From Clostridium manihotivorum (GTDB taxonomy: Bacteria > Bacillota > Clostridia > Clostridiales > Clostridiaceae), in the NCBI RefSeq assembly GCF_004015185.1, contig NZ_CP025746.1, positions 3,427,776 to 3,491,775 on the forward strand: 64,000 nt of DNA. The letters are read 5' to 3'. The notes beneath the pieces were generated by a model. That model worked only from the letters and a program-made list of their open reading frames with translations, was not told the DNA's origin and made no database searches. Below, one piece after another: positions 1 to 8,602 of this stretch; the first letter of the stretch is position 1, and each line of letters opens with the position of its first letter. Position numbers and translations under genes: made by a program.

Positions 1-2729
1 CAAATACAGTCAGGAGTCCATCTATAAAGATTGTCAGTTAAAACCTTATTGAATAATGGTGCTGTTGCTGCAAGTCTTACAACATCAGAATTATTTTCGA
101 AACCAGTCATTACAGCTGCTTCAGCTATAGCTCCTGCTAAGGTATTCTTATCTGTTGATGCATACTCACCCACAAATACCTTTGAAGTTTCACTTTCATT
201 TAGGCTACCATCTGCATTATAAGCTCTATAGTAATAGTTATATCTATCCACATTATTTAGTAAGTATTGATTTGAACGATAATAATGTTCATCAGCAATT
301 GTTTCCATGTAATGACTTTGAGTGTTATACCAAGAAACTTCTTCTTCAGTACTTGTCTTACCGTCAGTAAAGCTTACCTTCGCTGTTCCTGTAAGGTTAC
401 CACTTAAGAACTTCCAACCGTTTTGGTATGCATCATCATCTGCCTGAGCACCTACAGTTGATATAATGTATAGTACATAACCTGGGTAATTCTTTTCCAT
501 GTATTCATCAATTTCAGCCTTAAAGATCTCAAAGCTAGCAAAGAATTCTGTACCCCAGTTTTCATTTCCAACTCCTAAATAATGTAGGTCAAAAGCAGCT
601 TCATGTCCCATTTTTTTACGTAGTCTTGCCCATTGATTATTCTCAAAATCTGTATTTATTGCAAAGTCTATAAGATCAGTAAAGTTCTTTATATACTTAT
701 CTCTAAGTGCTCCACCAGCTGGATTAGCATAATCTGAACGAGCCTGACATAAAACTCCACAAGCCATAACTGGAAGTGGCGTAGCATTAAGATCTTCTGC
801 TAATTGGAAGTACTCCATGTATCCAAGCCCCATAGTCATTCCATAGCCCCATACATTGAAGTTTTCCTTACGTAACTCTACGTCGTCTACAGAGTCCTTC
901 CAGTCATATACATTTTCCCATATATATGATCCTTCGGATATACATCCTCCTGGGAAACGTAAGAAGGTTGGGTGTAATTCTACTAATGCTTCAACTAAAT
1001 CTCTTCTTAATCTGTAGTTTGAATTTCCTTTAAAGTTAGTATGTGCAGTGTTTGAAGTTACTTCTTCTGCTGCTCCCCAAACATCTTCTGGCACTAAAGA
1101 TACCATGTCTATTGATATATCACCTTCAAAATTTAAAGAAAGTTGTCCTAAAGTAGTTTTTTCGCCAGTTAACACAATTTTGTGCTCTACACCGTATTTC
1201 TTCCAAGTGTTATTACCATCTACTTTAATTACTGCTACATCACTTATAGTATCGTTATTTGAATCCTTTAGTTGAAGAGTTATGGTTCCTTCATTTTCAG
1301 CCTTTGCCCATATTGTAAAGTCATACTTTGCAGCTTCTTTTATATACATTGAACAATAGTTATTTGAATCACAAAAACCTCTGTTGTAAAGTTTTGCACC
1401 ATTAGCTACAGTTACATAATAAGAATTAATTTCTTTGTCTTCAATATTAAAGAATTCATTTAATCCACCTTCATTTTTTACAGTAACCTTATCTAAATCC
1501 CCAAACCAAGCTTCCAAAGGATTATGAATTCTACCAGTAGATGCTGCATTTTCTCCCGACTCAGGAGAATAAGTATCAAAGGTAAATGCTTCAAAGGAAC
1601 GGTTTCTAACTAGTTCAGCATATATACCGCCATCTGCTGCGTTGTTAATATCCTCGTAGAACAATCCATATAGTGTTTGGCTAATATCAACCACTTCTTT
1701 ACTTCCATCAATTGTCAGACTATACGGAGGAAGATTCTTAGGAAGAACAGATATCTCAAATTCTTTTTCTGTACTATATTCTCCTCTTACTAGCTTAGCC
1801 GTTATTTTTACACCCTTAGCTTCCTTTATCCCCTTAACTATTCCATCATCAGTAATTGCTTCCTGATTGCTTGACTTCCAGTAAACCTTAACCTTACCAC
1901 CCATCAAAGTTTCTGGTAGTTTTATATCTTTCGATATAATAGTTGCTGGGAAGGATAAATACTTTTCCTTTGCAAGATTTACTATACCTTCGTCAGTAAG
2001 AGATTCACACATAACTTCTATTACTTCATCTTCTGATAAACCTGCTCTATAAACTCTAAAATCAGATAGTGAACCACAAAAATCACCATCTACATCATGT
2101 TGAGACTTACCTATGCTGTTACTAGTGTAATTAGCCTCATCCTTAAATGATTCAAACCACTCTCTCAACTTTGCGTAATTTCCACTAGATGTCTGGCTTA
2201 TTAAACCGTTTGCAGCTATTTTACCATTAACATATACAATAGGACCTGCACTACTAAGAGTTCCACTTTCTGTTCCTAAAATAGTATAAGCAACATGTAG
2301 CCACTCTCCTACTGGATAAGTTTGACCTGCATCTGCAACTATATCAGCACCTGCATTACATACTCCACGTAAATTACGAGTCAAGAACACGTATGGCCCC
2401 ATTGGACCTTTACCGAAATCAAAGATTCTTTCCCATACACTTAGTCCCTTATTTAAATAAACCCAAGTAGATATAGTTATACCAGTGTTATCATTTACAT
2501 CTTTAAGCAAGTTAGAAGGCAAATTTACATATGAAGTTTTATGGTTTCCACCTAATAACTTTAATGCTGTCTTACCTGCAACACTTCCTATACTTGGCTT
2601 TACTTCCCCTAGTGCCTCACCATGGTTACCATTTTTTGAGCTATCTTTGCCCACATTATTTATATCATCAAATCTATAATGAGCAATTAAATTTTCCCTA
2701 TAATTAGATTTACCATCATTCTGTCTCAT
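1..2729 (-). CDS. GH51 alpha-L-arabinofuranosidase with N-terminal LamG domain (3' end outside window)
   Basis: Removes arabinofuranosyl side chains from arabinoxylan or arabinan oligosaccharides. About 909 codons are visible and the stop lies beyond the window edge. The order is a LamG/concanavalin-like domain (about 10-230, opening with AHYRFDD), an Ig-like linker (about 240-335), then the GH51 fold beginning near GLFYEDINNAADGG. The acid/base Glu is in GVGNENWG (about residue 722) and the likely nucleophile Glu in FVGEYAS (about 855). The ATG at 2729 is preceded by AAAGGGG at a 7-nt spacing. The start MRQNDGKSNYRE has no signal peptide, so the enzyme looks cytoplasmic, which is odd for a LamG-bearing protein. 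Family assignment is firm; the substrate is inferred. Confidence 0.9.
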   Translation of the reverse strand, partial: MRQNDGKSNYRENLIAHYRFDDINNVGKDSSKNGNHGEALGEVKPSIGSVAGKTALKLLGGNHKTSYVNLPSNLLKDVNDNTGITISTWVYLNKGLSVWERIFDFGKGPMGPYVFLTRNLRGVCNAGADIVADAGQTYPVGEWLHVAYTILGTESGTLSSAGPIVYVNGKIAANGLISQTSSGNYAKLREWFESFKDEANYTSNSIGKSQHDVDGDFCGSLSDFRVYRAGLSEDEVIEVMCESLTDEGIVNLAKEKYLSFPATIISKDIKLPETLMGGKVKVYWKSSNQEAITDDGIVKGIKEAKGVKITAKLVRGEYSTEKEFEISVLPKNLPPYSLTIDGSKEVVDISQTLYGLFYEDINNAADGGIYAELVRNRSFEAFTFDTYSPESGENAASTGRIHNPLEAWFGDLDKVTVKNEGGLNEFFNIEDKEINSYYVTVANGAKLYNRGFCDSNNYCSMYIKEAAKYDFTIWAKAENEGTITLQLKDSNNDTISDVAVIKVDGNNTWKKYGVEHKIVLTGEKTTLGQLSLNFEGDISIDMVSLVPEDVWGAAEEVTSNTAHTNFKGNSNYRLRRDLVEALVELHPTFLRFPGGCISEGSYIWENVYDWKDSVDDVELRKENFNVWGYGMTMGLGYMEYFQLAEDLNATPLPVMACGVLCQARSDYANPAGGALRDKYIKNFTDLIDFAINTDFENNQWARLRKKMGHEAAFDLHYLGVGNENWGTEFFASFEIFKAEIDEYMEKNYPGYVLYIISTVGAQADDDAYQNGWKFLSGNLTGTAKVSFTDGKTSTEEEVSWYNTQSHYMETIADEHYYRSNQYLLNNVDRYNYYYRAYNADGSLNESETSKVFVGEYASTDKNTLAGAIAEAAVMTGFENNSDVVRLAATAPLFNKVLTDNLYRWTPDCI

Positions 2730-2767
2730 GAAAAAACCCCTTTCATCCTATTTACTTAGTTACTATT

Positions 2768-2797
2768 AAAATGTTTTATGTTTATATAAAACATTTT
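2768..2797. promoter_or_regulatory. Palindromic operator candidate over the GH51 promoter
   Basis: A perfect 12-bp inverted repeat: AAAATGTTTTAT (2768-2779), a 6-nt spacer, and ATAAAACATTTT (2786-2797). It lies at the -10 and start-site region of the GH51 promoter and has no T-tract of its own, so an operator is more likely than a terminator. The regulator is unknown. It does not resemble the GTACGTAC-type boxes found near the phosphoketolase gene. Confidence 0.5.
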
Positions 2798-2822
2798 ACC
2801 TTGAAATAAAACAGTATGTCAA
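2793..2822 (-). promoter_or_regulatory. Promoter of the GH51 gene
   Basis: On the minus strand TTGACA (2817-2822) and TAAAAT (2793-2798) are separated by 18 nt, upstream of the GH51 start. The -10 hexamer overlaps the palindrome at 2768-2797, as expected for a repressor-controlled promoter. Confidence 0.65.
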
Positions 2823-3319
2823 CTTTTAAATCCCCAACTTATCTACAAATATGATGTTTTGTATATAGCTACAACAGTAACCCCTTTATATTCCAGGATA
2901 CACCATATGTTTTTATATTACATTTATGATTTCCATAAACTTTTCACTTCTATTACTATTTTCAAGACTATTCTTTTATTCAACAAATTATAAAACAAAT
3001 GATCTTTCTCTAAGTGATAAATAATTATTAGACAGCTTATAATCTATTTGTTTTTCACCATATAACGTTATATATGAATGCATTAGATTGCTGTAACAAC
3101 AATTTATTAATACATAAGTATATAGAGCAGGAAAATATGTGACTAATACTATATCTCTCTAGAAAAATAAATAGTTAATGAATTATATAGCTTAAAAACA
3201 CTTAAACTATAAAAAAGTTGCTGAAGCGAGTTTTCTTGCACATCTACCTTTCCGATTGTATGTGAATAAATTCTAGAAGGTGATATAATTTAGGAGCAAA
3301 TTATTTAGGAGGTTATTCT
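2823..3319. other. AT-rich intergenic region with a partial family A repeat
   Basis: About 500 bp between the divergent GH51 and dehydrogenase genes. Bases 3211-3275 match the first block of repeat family A (compare 40887-40980), but the hairpin has lost its right arm. I see nothing else recognisable. Confidence 0.5.
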
Positions 3320-4072
3320 ATGAAACTTACAGGGAATACAATATTGATCACTGGTGGTGCTACAGGAATTGGCTATTCGTTAGCAGAAAATCTTATTAAG
3401 TTAGGAAATGAAGTTATAATATGTGGCCGTCGAGAAGATAAGTTATTTGAAGCTAAAAAGGCCATACCTAACTTACATATAAAAGTTTGTGACGTAGCAA
3501 AAGATGGAGAAAGATTGGATTTATTTAAATGGGTTACTAGCAATTTTGAAAGCCTTAATATTATTATCAATAATGCTGGAATCCAGAGAGATATTGATTT
3601 TAAAAGAGGTATAGATGATTTACTAGATGGAGGTAATGAAATAGCAATAAATCTTGAGGCACCTATATATTTGACAGCTCTCTTTGTTCCATTTCTAATG
3701 AAACAGGAATCAGCTGCTATTATAAACGTATCTTCTGGACTTGGATTCACTCCACTATCACGAGTTCCTGTGTATTGTGCTACAAAAGCTGGTCTTCATT
3801 CTTTTACAATGACATTACGTCATCAACTTTCAGATACCAAAATAAAAGTATTTGAAATAATACCACCAGCAGTAGATACTGAGTTAAATATTGAAGCACG
3901 TAAAAGATTAAACTTTACTAATATAGATCTAAAACCTAATGAATTCACTCTAGCTGTACTAGATGGAATAGAAAATGATATTTTTGAAATTGGATATGGA
4001 TCTTCTGCAAAAGCGCTAAAAAGTTCAAAACAAGAACTAGATACAATTTTTCAAATCATGAATAAGAAATAA
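3320..4072 (+). CDS. Short-chain dehydrogenase/reductase, DltE-like
   Basis: NAD(P)-dependent oxidoreductase of the classical SDR family, 250 aa as usual. The cofactor motif TGGATGIG is at 11-18, NNAG at 84-87, the catalytic Ser in NVSSG (138-139), and Tyr152/Lys156 in YCATK. The opening resembles proteins annotated DltE or YvrD-like, but no D-alanylation gene is nearby, so the substrate is unknown. A strong AGGAGG site precedes the ATG. It stands alone and ends in a terminator at 4074-4118. It is divergent from the GH51 gene, about 590 bp away. Confidence 0.88.
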   Translation: MKLTGNTILITGGATGIGYSLAENLIKLGNEVIICGRREDKLFEAKKAIPNLHIKVCDVAKDGERLDLFKWVTSNFESLNIIINNAGIQRDIDFKRGIDDLLDGGNEIAINLEAPIYLTALFVPFLMKQESAAIINVSSGLGFTPLSRVPVYCATKAGLHSFTMTLRHQLSDTKIKVFEIIPPAVDTELNIEARKRLNFTNIDLKPNEFTLAVLDGIENDIFEIGYGSSAKALKSSKQELDTIFQIMNKK

Positions 4073-4073
4073 T

Positions 4074-4118
4074 AAAAAGGAGCTGTCCACTAATTATTTA
4101 GCACGACAGCCCCTTTTA
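4074..4118 (+). terminator. Terminator after the dehydrogenase gene
   Basis: The stem AAAAGG-AGCTGT pairs with ACAGC-CCCTTTT around an AT-rich loop, directly after the stop at 4072. A-rich and T-rich flanks suggest it may also serve the convergent gene ending at 4177. Confidence 0.7.
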
Positions 4119-4176
4119 CTATATATTTATATAATTGCCTTCTATAACTTTAAAATAAGTGTTAATTAAAAGTTAT

Positions 4177-6525
4177 CTATGCTGCCTTTAACTCTTCCAT
4201 GTCATCATCAGTTTTCTTTGTTACATTTATAATAGCTCTAACCACATATCCACCAACTAAGAAAGCTCCCATGAAGCTTACTAGTATTATTAGATTTTTA
4301 TGTAATAATGATGAATTAATACCACCTATTATCATTCTTAGAGTGCTGATAGCATAGGTCATTGGGAAAACTTGTCCTACAGCTCTATAAAATGCTGGAG
4401 CTGTTTCTATAGGGAAAGTTCCACCGGAAGAAGACAATTGTAGTAAGAATACTATAAACATTATTGGTGTACCTATTATACCTATTGCATATGAAACTCC
4501 ATACATTACGCTGAAGAATACAATAGCTATGAATATATTGCTAACATAGAAACTTGATATACTCGTTGCATCAATTTTTAATCCTTTTACCAAAGCAAAG
4601 CTTAAAATCAGTGCTTGTAGGGTTGCCAAAGATGCACCAATAAGTAATTTTCCGCCAAAGCTTGTAACAAATTTGTTATCAGTAACCTTTAATTTCTTAG
4701 AAATTGATAAAATAAGATTTATAAACATAGATCCAAGCCATAGAGATAAACAAACGAAGTATGGTGCAAGTCCTTCTCCGTAGTATTTAACTCCATTTAT
4801 AGAACTATCCTTCAAATCAACTGGTTCTGATACAAACTTTGACATATTATCTGAGTTAAACTTAAGGTTATCATTCATCTTAACGTAGCCACTGTTCAAA
4901 CCATCCTTCAGCTTAAATGCACCGTCATTTGCATCATTTAAGCCATCCTTTAAAGTAACTGACCCTGTACTTAACTTATTAAGTCCATCTGCCAACTCTC
5001 CAGTTTTAGTAGCTGCAGTACTTAACCCATCCTTAAGAGTAGCTGTTCCATCGTTAGCTGCTTTTAATCCAGCCTGTAATGAAACAGATCCTGAACTTAA
5101 TTGACCTAAACCATTAGAAAGTTCACCAGTTTTTTCTGCCGCTGTGCTTAAGCCAGCTTTCAAAGCAGTACTACCACTTTGAATTGCTTTTGCTCCAGTA
5201 AGAAGCTGATCTACTCCTGTTGCTGCTTTACCTTGAGTATCTGCAAGCCCACTAACAAGTTGGTTTACTCCCTTTGAAAGATTGCTTGCCCCTTGACTCA
5301 ATAGCTGCATTGAACTAGGTAATGGCTTTACAGCCTCAGCCATAGCTGAAAGATGTGCACCAATATTAGCTGTTTTATTTACTGTATCAACCTTCTGAAC
5401 TGTACCAATTACAGCTTGTAACTTTGCAATATCTTGAGGAGTTAAATTATTAGTATTTAAATCAGACAGCAACTTATTATCTATAACAGCATTGGCATTA
5501 CTAACTGCTTGTTCAGTCTGTTTTGCTCCGTTAGCTAAGGCGCTAAAGTTATCATAATTTAAAGCTGAAGTTTTTTGTGCTAGCTCACTAGTTTTTTCAC
5601 TTAACTGAGCTGCTCCACTTACTAGTAAAGGTAACTGATCATTCTTAGCAGTTAATCCTTGTTTTAAGGTATTAAGACCATCAACTAATTTTCCAGAACC
5701 ATCAACTATTTGACTTTCACCATTTGCTAATGTATTAAGTCCTGCTTTTAGATCATTTGAACCACTAGCAGCAGTTCCTAAACCATTTGATAAAGTAGTA
5801 CTACCATCTAACAATTGTTTAGTACCATTTTGAAGATTAGAAGCACCATCACTTGCCTGCTTTAATCCATCTCTAAGTTGGCTTGAGCCATTAGCAGCAG
5901 TCCCAAGTCCATCAGCTAAAGTCTTGCTACCATCTAAAAGCTTCTGAGTACCATCCTGAAGCTTTGAGGCACCATCACCAGCATCCTTTAAAGAAACTTT
6001 CACATCATATAAGCTATCAACTAATGCCTTTGAAACTTCCTTTTGTATGTTTGAACTTAACTCAGTCTTTATGCTTTCAGCTACCTTTTCAGAAATTTGT
6101 GAGAAAACAAAGTTTCTACCCTTGTTTGCCTCATAAATTACCTCAGGAGTGCTAAACTTTCCATCTTGAGAATCTGCAATTTTTTGTGAAAAATCCTCTG
6201 GTATTTCAATCATTGCATAATAATCTGCACCCTGGACTCCTCTTTTAGCCTCATCATAACTTACAAACTTCCATGCTACCTTATCATTGCTTTTTAGATT
6301 TTTCTCAAGTTCCTTACCTACTGCATATTCTTTATTATCCTTTGTAACTGACTTGTCATTATTTACAAAAGCAACAGGAACGTTGTCAAGTCTACCATAT
6401 GGATCCCAAAAAGCTCCAAGGTAAATAGAAGAATAAAGCATTGGTATAAACATTACGGCTGCGACTGCTATAGATAAAATAATAAATAAAGATTTTTTGC
6501 TACTTGGTTTATTCTTAGAATTCAT
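4177..6525 (-). CDS. yhgE: YhgE/Pip-family membrane protein
   Basis: About 782 aa. One N-terminal membrane segment (about 12-32) is followed by a long extracellular region and a C-terminal block of about five or six membrane segments like an ABC-2 permease. This is the YhgE/Pip (phage infection protein) architecture. The central region (about 180-560) holds many short repeats of the form LxDGxxxLxxGL, predicted to be coiled or helical. The start is the ATG at 6525, preceded by GGGAGGT at 6531-6540; an upstream in-frame ATG at 6564 lacks a site. An ArsR-like repressor lies just upstream, and the same palindrome precedes both genes. Function is poorly known: the family includes phage receptors and, in some streptococci, type VII-linked proteins. 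Confidence 0.85.
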   Translation of the reverse strand: MNSKNKPSSKKSLFIILSIAVAAVMFIPMLYSSIYLGAFWDPYGRLDNVPVAFVNNDKSVTKDNKEYAVGKELEKNLKSNDKVAWKFVSYDEAKRGVQGADYYAMIEIPEDFSQKIADSQDGKFSTPEVIYEANKGRNFVFSQISEKVAESIKTELSSNIQKEVSKALVDSLYDVKVSLKDAGDGASKLQDGTQKLLDGSKTLADGLGTAANGSSQLRDGLKQASDGASNLQNGTKQLLDGSTTLSNGLGTAASGSNDLKAGLNTLANGESQIVDGSGKLVDGLNTLKQGLTAKNDQLPLLVSGAAQLSEKTSELAQKTSALNYDNFSALANGAKQTEQAVSNANAVIDNKLLSDLNTNNLTPQDIAKLQAVIGTVQKVDTVNKTANIGAHLSAMAEAVKPLPSSMQLLSQGASNLSKGVNQLVSGLADTQGKAATGVDQLLTGAKAIQSGSTALKAGLSTAAEKTGELSNGLGQLSSGSVSLQAGLKAANDGTATLKDGLSTAATKTGELADGLNKLSTGSVTLKDGLNDANDGAFKLKDGLNSGYVKMNDNLKFNSDNMSKFVSEPVDLKDSSINGVKYYGEGLAPYFVCLSLWLGSMFINLILSISKKLKVTDNKFVTSFGGKLLIGASLATLQALILSFALVKGLKIDATSISSFYVSNIFIAIVFFSVMYGVSYAIGIIGTPIMFIVFLLQLSSSGGTFPIETAPAFYRAVGQVFPMTYAISTLRMIIGGINSSLLHKNLIILVSFMGAFLVGGYVVRAIINVTKKTDDDMEELKAA

Positions 6526-6624
6526 CTTTTTACCTCCCTTAACCTTAGTACGTGTACTTATCATTAAAGATAAAGCTTCTATAATTAAGAGATAATATGA
6601 GTAATGTTTATTATAAGTTCATTC

Positions 6625-6640
6625 GTTTAATCAGTTAAAC
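6625..6640. promoter_or_regulatory. Operator upstream of the YhgE gene (copy 1)
   Basis: The palindrome GTTTAA-TCAG-TTAAAC lies between the repressor stop and the YhgE start. It overlaps a weak -35 (TTAACT) whose -10 would be TATAAT, 17 nt further on. The half-sites are identical to those at 7007-7022. Confidence 0.65.
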
Positions 6641-6656
6641 CAATAAGATAAAAAAT

Positions 6657-6983
6657 TTATCTAAAATGACAAGTACCTTCGATAAAATGTAGAAGTTGTT
6701 CAATTTCTTCTATAGGTTTTTTTAGTGTTAAAAAATAAAAATTTTCTGTTCCTATCTTCTTTATTCCTACAAATCCTGCTTGCTTTAATATCTTTAAGTG
6801 ATGTGAAATAGCAGGTCTAGAAAGTGGGATACCTTCAGTAATTTTATTTACATTAAGACCTTCCTCTTCTTCTGCCAACAGCATTATTATGCTCTGTCTA
6901 TTTTCATCGGATAAAACATTAAAATATGGAATACACAGTCTAAATTGATCTAGTATTTTTTCTTTGCTCTCTTTATTACTCAT
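6657..6983 (-). CDS. ArsR/SmtB-type winged-helix repressor
   Basis: 108 aa. The winged helix includes the recognition region LSRPAISHHLKILKQAG. The metal-binding Cys pattern of true arsenic sensors (CxC in helix 3) is absent, so this is probably not a metal sensor. It lies upstream of and co-oriented with the YhgE gene. One palindrome follows its own promoter and an identical half-site pair precedes YhgE, so it probably represses both itself and YhgE. The start has AGGAGG. The ligand is unknown. Confidence 0.82.
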   Translation of the reverse strand: MSNKESKEKILDQFRLCIPYFNVLSDENRQSIIMLLAEEEEGLNVNKITEGIPLSRPAISHHLKILKQAGFVGIKKIGTENFYFLTLKKPIEEIEQLLHFIEGTCHFR

Positions 6984-7006
6984 ACCTACCTCCTATTAGT
7001 TGATTG

Positions 7007-7022
7007 GTTTAATCTTTTAAAC
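7007..7022. promoter_or_regulatory. Operator upstream of the ArsR-like repressor (copy 2)
   Basis: The palindrome GTTTAA-TCTT-TTAAAC sits at the predicted transcription start, just downstream of the -10 at 7030-7035. Half-sites are identical to those at 6625-6640, which indicates autoregulation. Confidence 0.68.
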
Positions 7023-7029
7023 TAATACT

Positions 7030-7058
7030 ATAATATATTTTTTAATTTTTACTGTCAA
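7030..7058 (-). promoter_or_regulatory. Promoter of the ArsR-like repressor
   Basis: Minus-strand TTGACA (7053-7058) and TATTAT (7030-7035) with 17-nt spacing, followed at once by the operator. Confidence 0.72.
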
Positions 7059-7168
7059 TATACTAATTATAATGTAGACAATTACATTATATTTTTTTTA
7101 TTTACTTTATTAAAACCGACGTTAAGTCCTAATTAGGAAGAGTGCTAAAGTCGTAGAAATTAACATAG

Positions 7169-7324
7169 CAACGAGTTTTTATTGGATGTGTTTTTAAATA
7201 TCCAGATTTGCAAAATTTAAGGCGTTGGTGTCTTGCCACAAAAGATGCACATGAATTTTATACAAAATTTGGATTCAATAGGTTAAGCAATCCTGAAAGA
7301 CTTATGGAAATATTTCAGGATTAG
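7169..7324 (+). pseudogene. Remnant of a GNAT N-acetyltransferase (C-terminal end only)
   Basis: The open frame reads PDLQNLRRWCLATKDAHEF and ends FGFNRLSNPERLMEIFQD before TAG. This is the characteristic C-terminus of a common GNAT acetyltransferase subfamily. A stop precedes it at 7166 and there is no start codon, ribosome site or N-terminal half. Its former terminator (7362-7390) is still intact. It is a decayed gene and almost certainly not expressed. Confidence 0.75.
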
Positions 7325-7361
7325 TACAAATTAATTCATAATATTCTTTTATTGAGAATTA

Positions 7362-7390
7362 TAGGTGGACAACTCCACCTGCATTTTTTT
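7362..7390 (+). terminator. Terminator of the GNAT remnant
   Basis: AGGTGGA-caac-TCCACCT (7363-7380) is followed by a seven-T tract. It lies 38 nt after the remnant's stop codon. Confidence 0.75.
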
Positions 7391-7479
7391 GTGGCTATAT
7401 TTCAACACTATATTAAAACATAAGCATTTAAAAAAATACTTAATCTCTACCATATGCCACTTCTACTAATATAGTATTT

Positions 7480-7582
7480 AATTTTAGGCTATGTCATATT
7501 AATTTTTTTCGAAAGCTCATTAAAGCATCGAAAGACTGCCAACTTAACTTCAACAGGGTATTTTAATAAAACCGAATTTTAT
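7480..7582 (+). repeat. Family B repeat
   Basis: It begins with TTTAGGCTATGT and contains the conserved block around AAGCATCG, then ACTTCAACAGGGTATTTTAA. It is related to 35025-35140, 39129-39235 and 44125-44195. It ends next to the stop codon of the phosphatase gene (7589). Confidence 0.55.
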
Positions 7583-7588
7583 AACATG

Positions 7589-8293
7589 TTATAATGTTTT
7601 TAGAGTCTTTCTTATTTCTAACCCGTTTTTATAATAACTCATATCATTTACTGAAACTACCTTAAAGCTACCATTCTCATACTCAACTAATGAAATACTT
7701 GAGTTGTCAATTCCAGTAAGCTCTAAATTCTTGTCCAAATTCTCCAGTAAGTTCATAAGTATTCCCCCGTGAACTACAACAAGAACATTTCCTCCACCAT
7801 TGTCTTCAGCCTTAGTGCATATTAATTTTACGGCTTTCATTATTCTCTCTATAACTTGATCATAATTTTCTGCTTTTCCTGTTTCATCTAGGGCTGCACA
7901 ACTATCAGTAAAAGCTCTTCCTGAGTCTGAGAATTTAAAAATTTCTTCAATTTCTTTTAAATTTAAATGCCTTAGTATGTCATTCATCATTATGATTTCT
8001 TTTTCACCTTCGTACTTGCCAAAGTATACTTCTCTCAACTCAGGTAATTCTATCAGCTCCACATTCTCTGAATTTCTATTTTCCTTCAATACTATTCTAG
8101 CAGTCTTTATAGCTCGTCCGAGATCACTGCTATAAACAGCCTTAAACTCAATATCTCTAAGGGCATATGCTACATTTTCAGCAACTTCTATTCCTTCTTC
8201 AGTAAGTACGCCGTCACACCAGCCTTGAACTCTTTCAGCTTTATTAATTATAGTTTGTCCGTGTCTCATTAAATATAATGTTACCTTACTCAT
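7589..8293 (-). CDS. Histidine phosphatase (phosphoglycerate mutase superfamily)
   Basis: About 234 aa. The opening YLMRHGQT carries the phosphohistidine motif (RHG, residues 10-12). The second catalytic His is in VVVHGGI, and the acidic partner lies in the region around LREVYFGKYEGE. Members dephosphorylate small metabolites such as cobalamin precursors, sugar phosphates or nucleotides; nothing here identifies the substrate. The start is the ATG at 8293 (MSKVTLY) with GGAG upstream; an in-frame ATG 21 nt earlier would overlap that site. It is probably monocistronic. Confidence 0.85.
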   Translation of the reverse strand: MSKVTLYLMRHGQTIINKAERVQGWCDGVLTEEGIEVAENVAYALRDIEFKAVYSSDLGRAIKTARIVLKENRNSENVELIELPELREVYFGKYEGEKEIIMMNDILRHLNLKEIEEIFKFSDSGRAFTDSCAALDETGKAENYDQVIERIMKAVKLICTKAEDNGGGNVLVVVHGGILMNLLENLDKNLELTGIDNSSISLVEYENGSFKVVSVNDMSYYKNGLEIRKTLKTL

Positions 8294-8551
8294 TACTTCA
8301 CTCCTATCACCCATACTAAAAATTCATCTAACTAAAATATATATTCTTACCCTTAGGTATTGATGCTTTTAATAAAAGATTTTTTAAAATATCTCTATAT
8401 TAATTATAATCGATTTAACAAATGTAAGCTATTACCTTTTGTTTTCAAAATCTGAAAATAACTTTTTTCATCTCTGTACTTTGAAATATTTTAATAACTA
8501 CTAGAAGGAACTTTCTACGTAATGTCTAAATTGTATTACTAAGTGTAAGAC

Positions 8552-8588
8552 AAAAAGCACCTGTAAAATATATTACAGGTGCTTTTTA
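8552..8588 (-). terminator. Terminator after dinG
   Basis: AGCACCTGTAA pairs with TTACAGGTGCT, with T-tracts on both sides. It lies 15 nt beyond the dinG stop codon. Confidence 0.8.
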
Positions 8589-8602
8589 ATAATTAATTAT
8601 CT

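Noticed and set aside
3373-3750. 125-codon minus-strand open frame
   Set aside because: Antisense shadow of the dehydrogenase, whose motifs on the plus strand are unambiguous.
5900-6160. Plus-strand frame inside the YhgE gene
   Set aside because: Produced by the repeated LxDGxxxLxxG codons read on the other strand; no start site.
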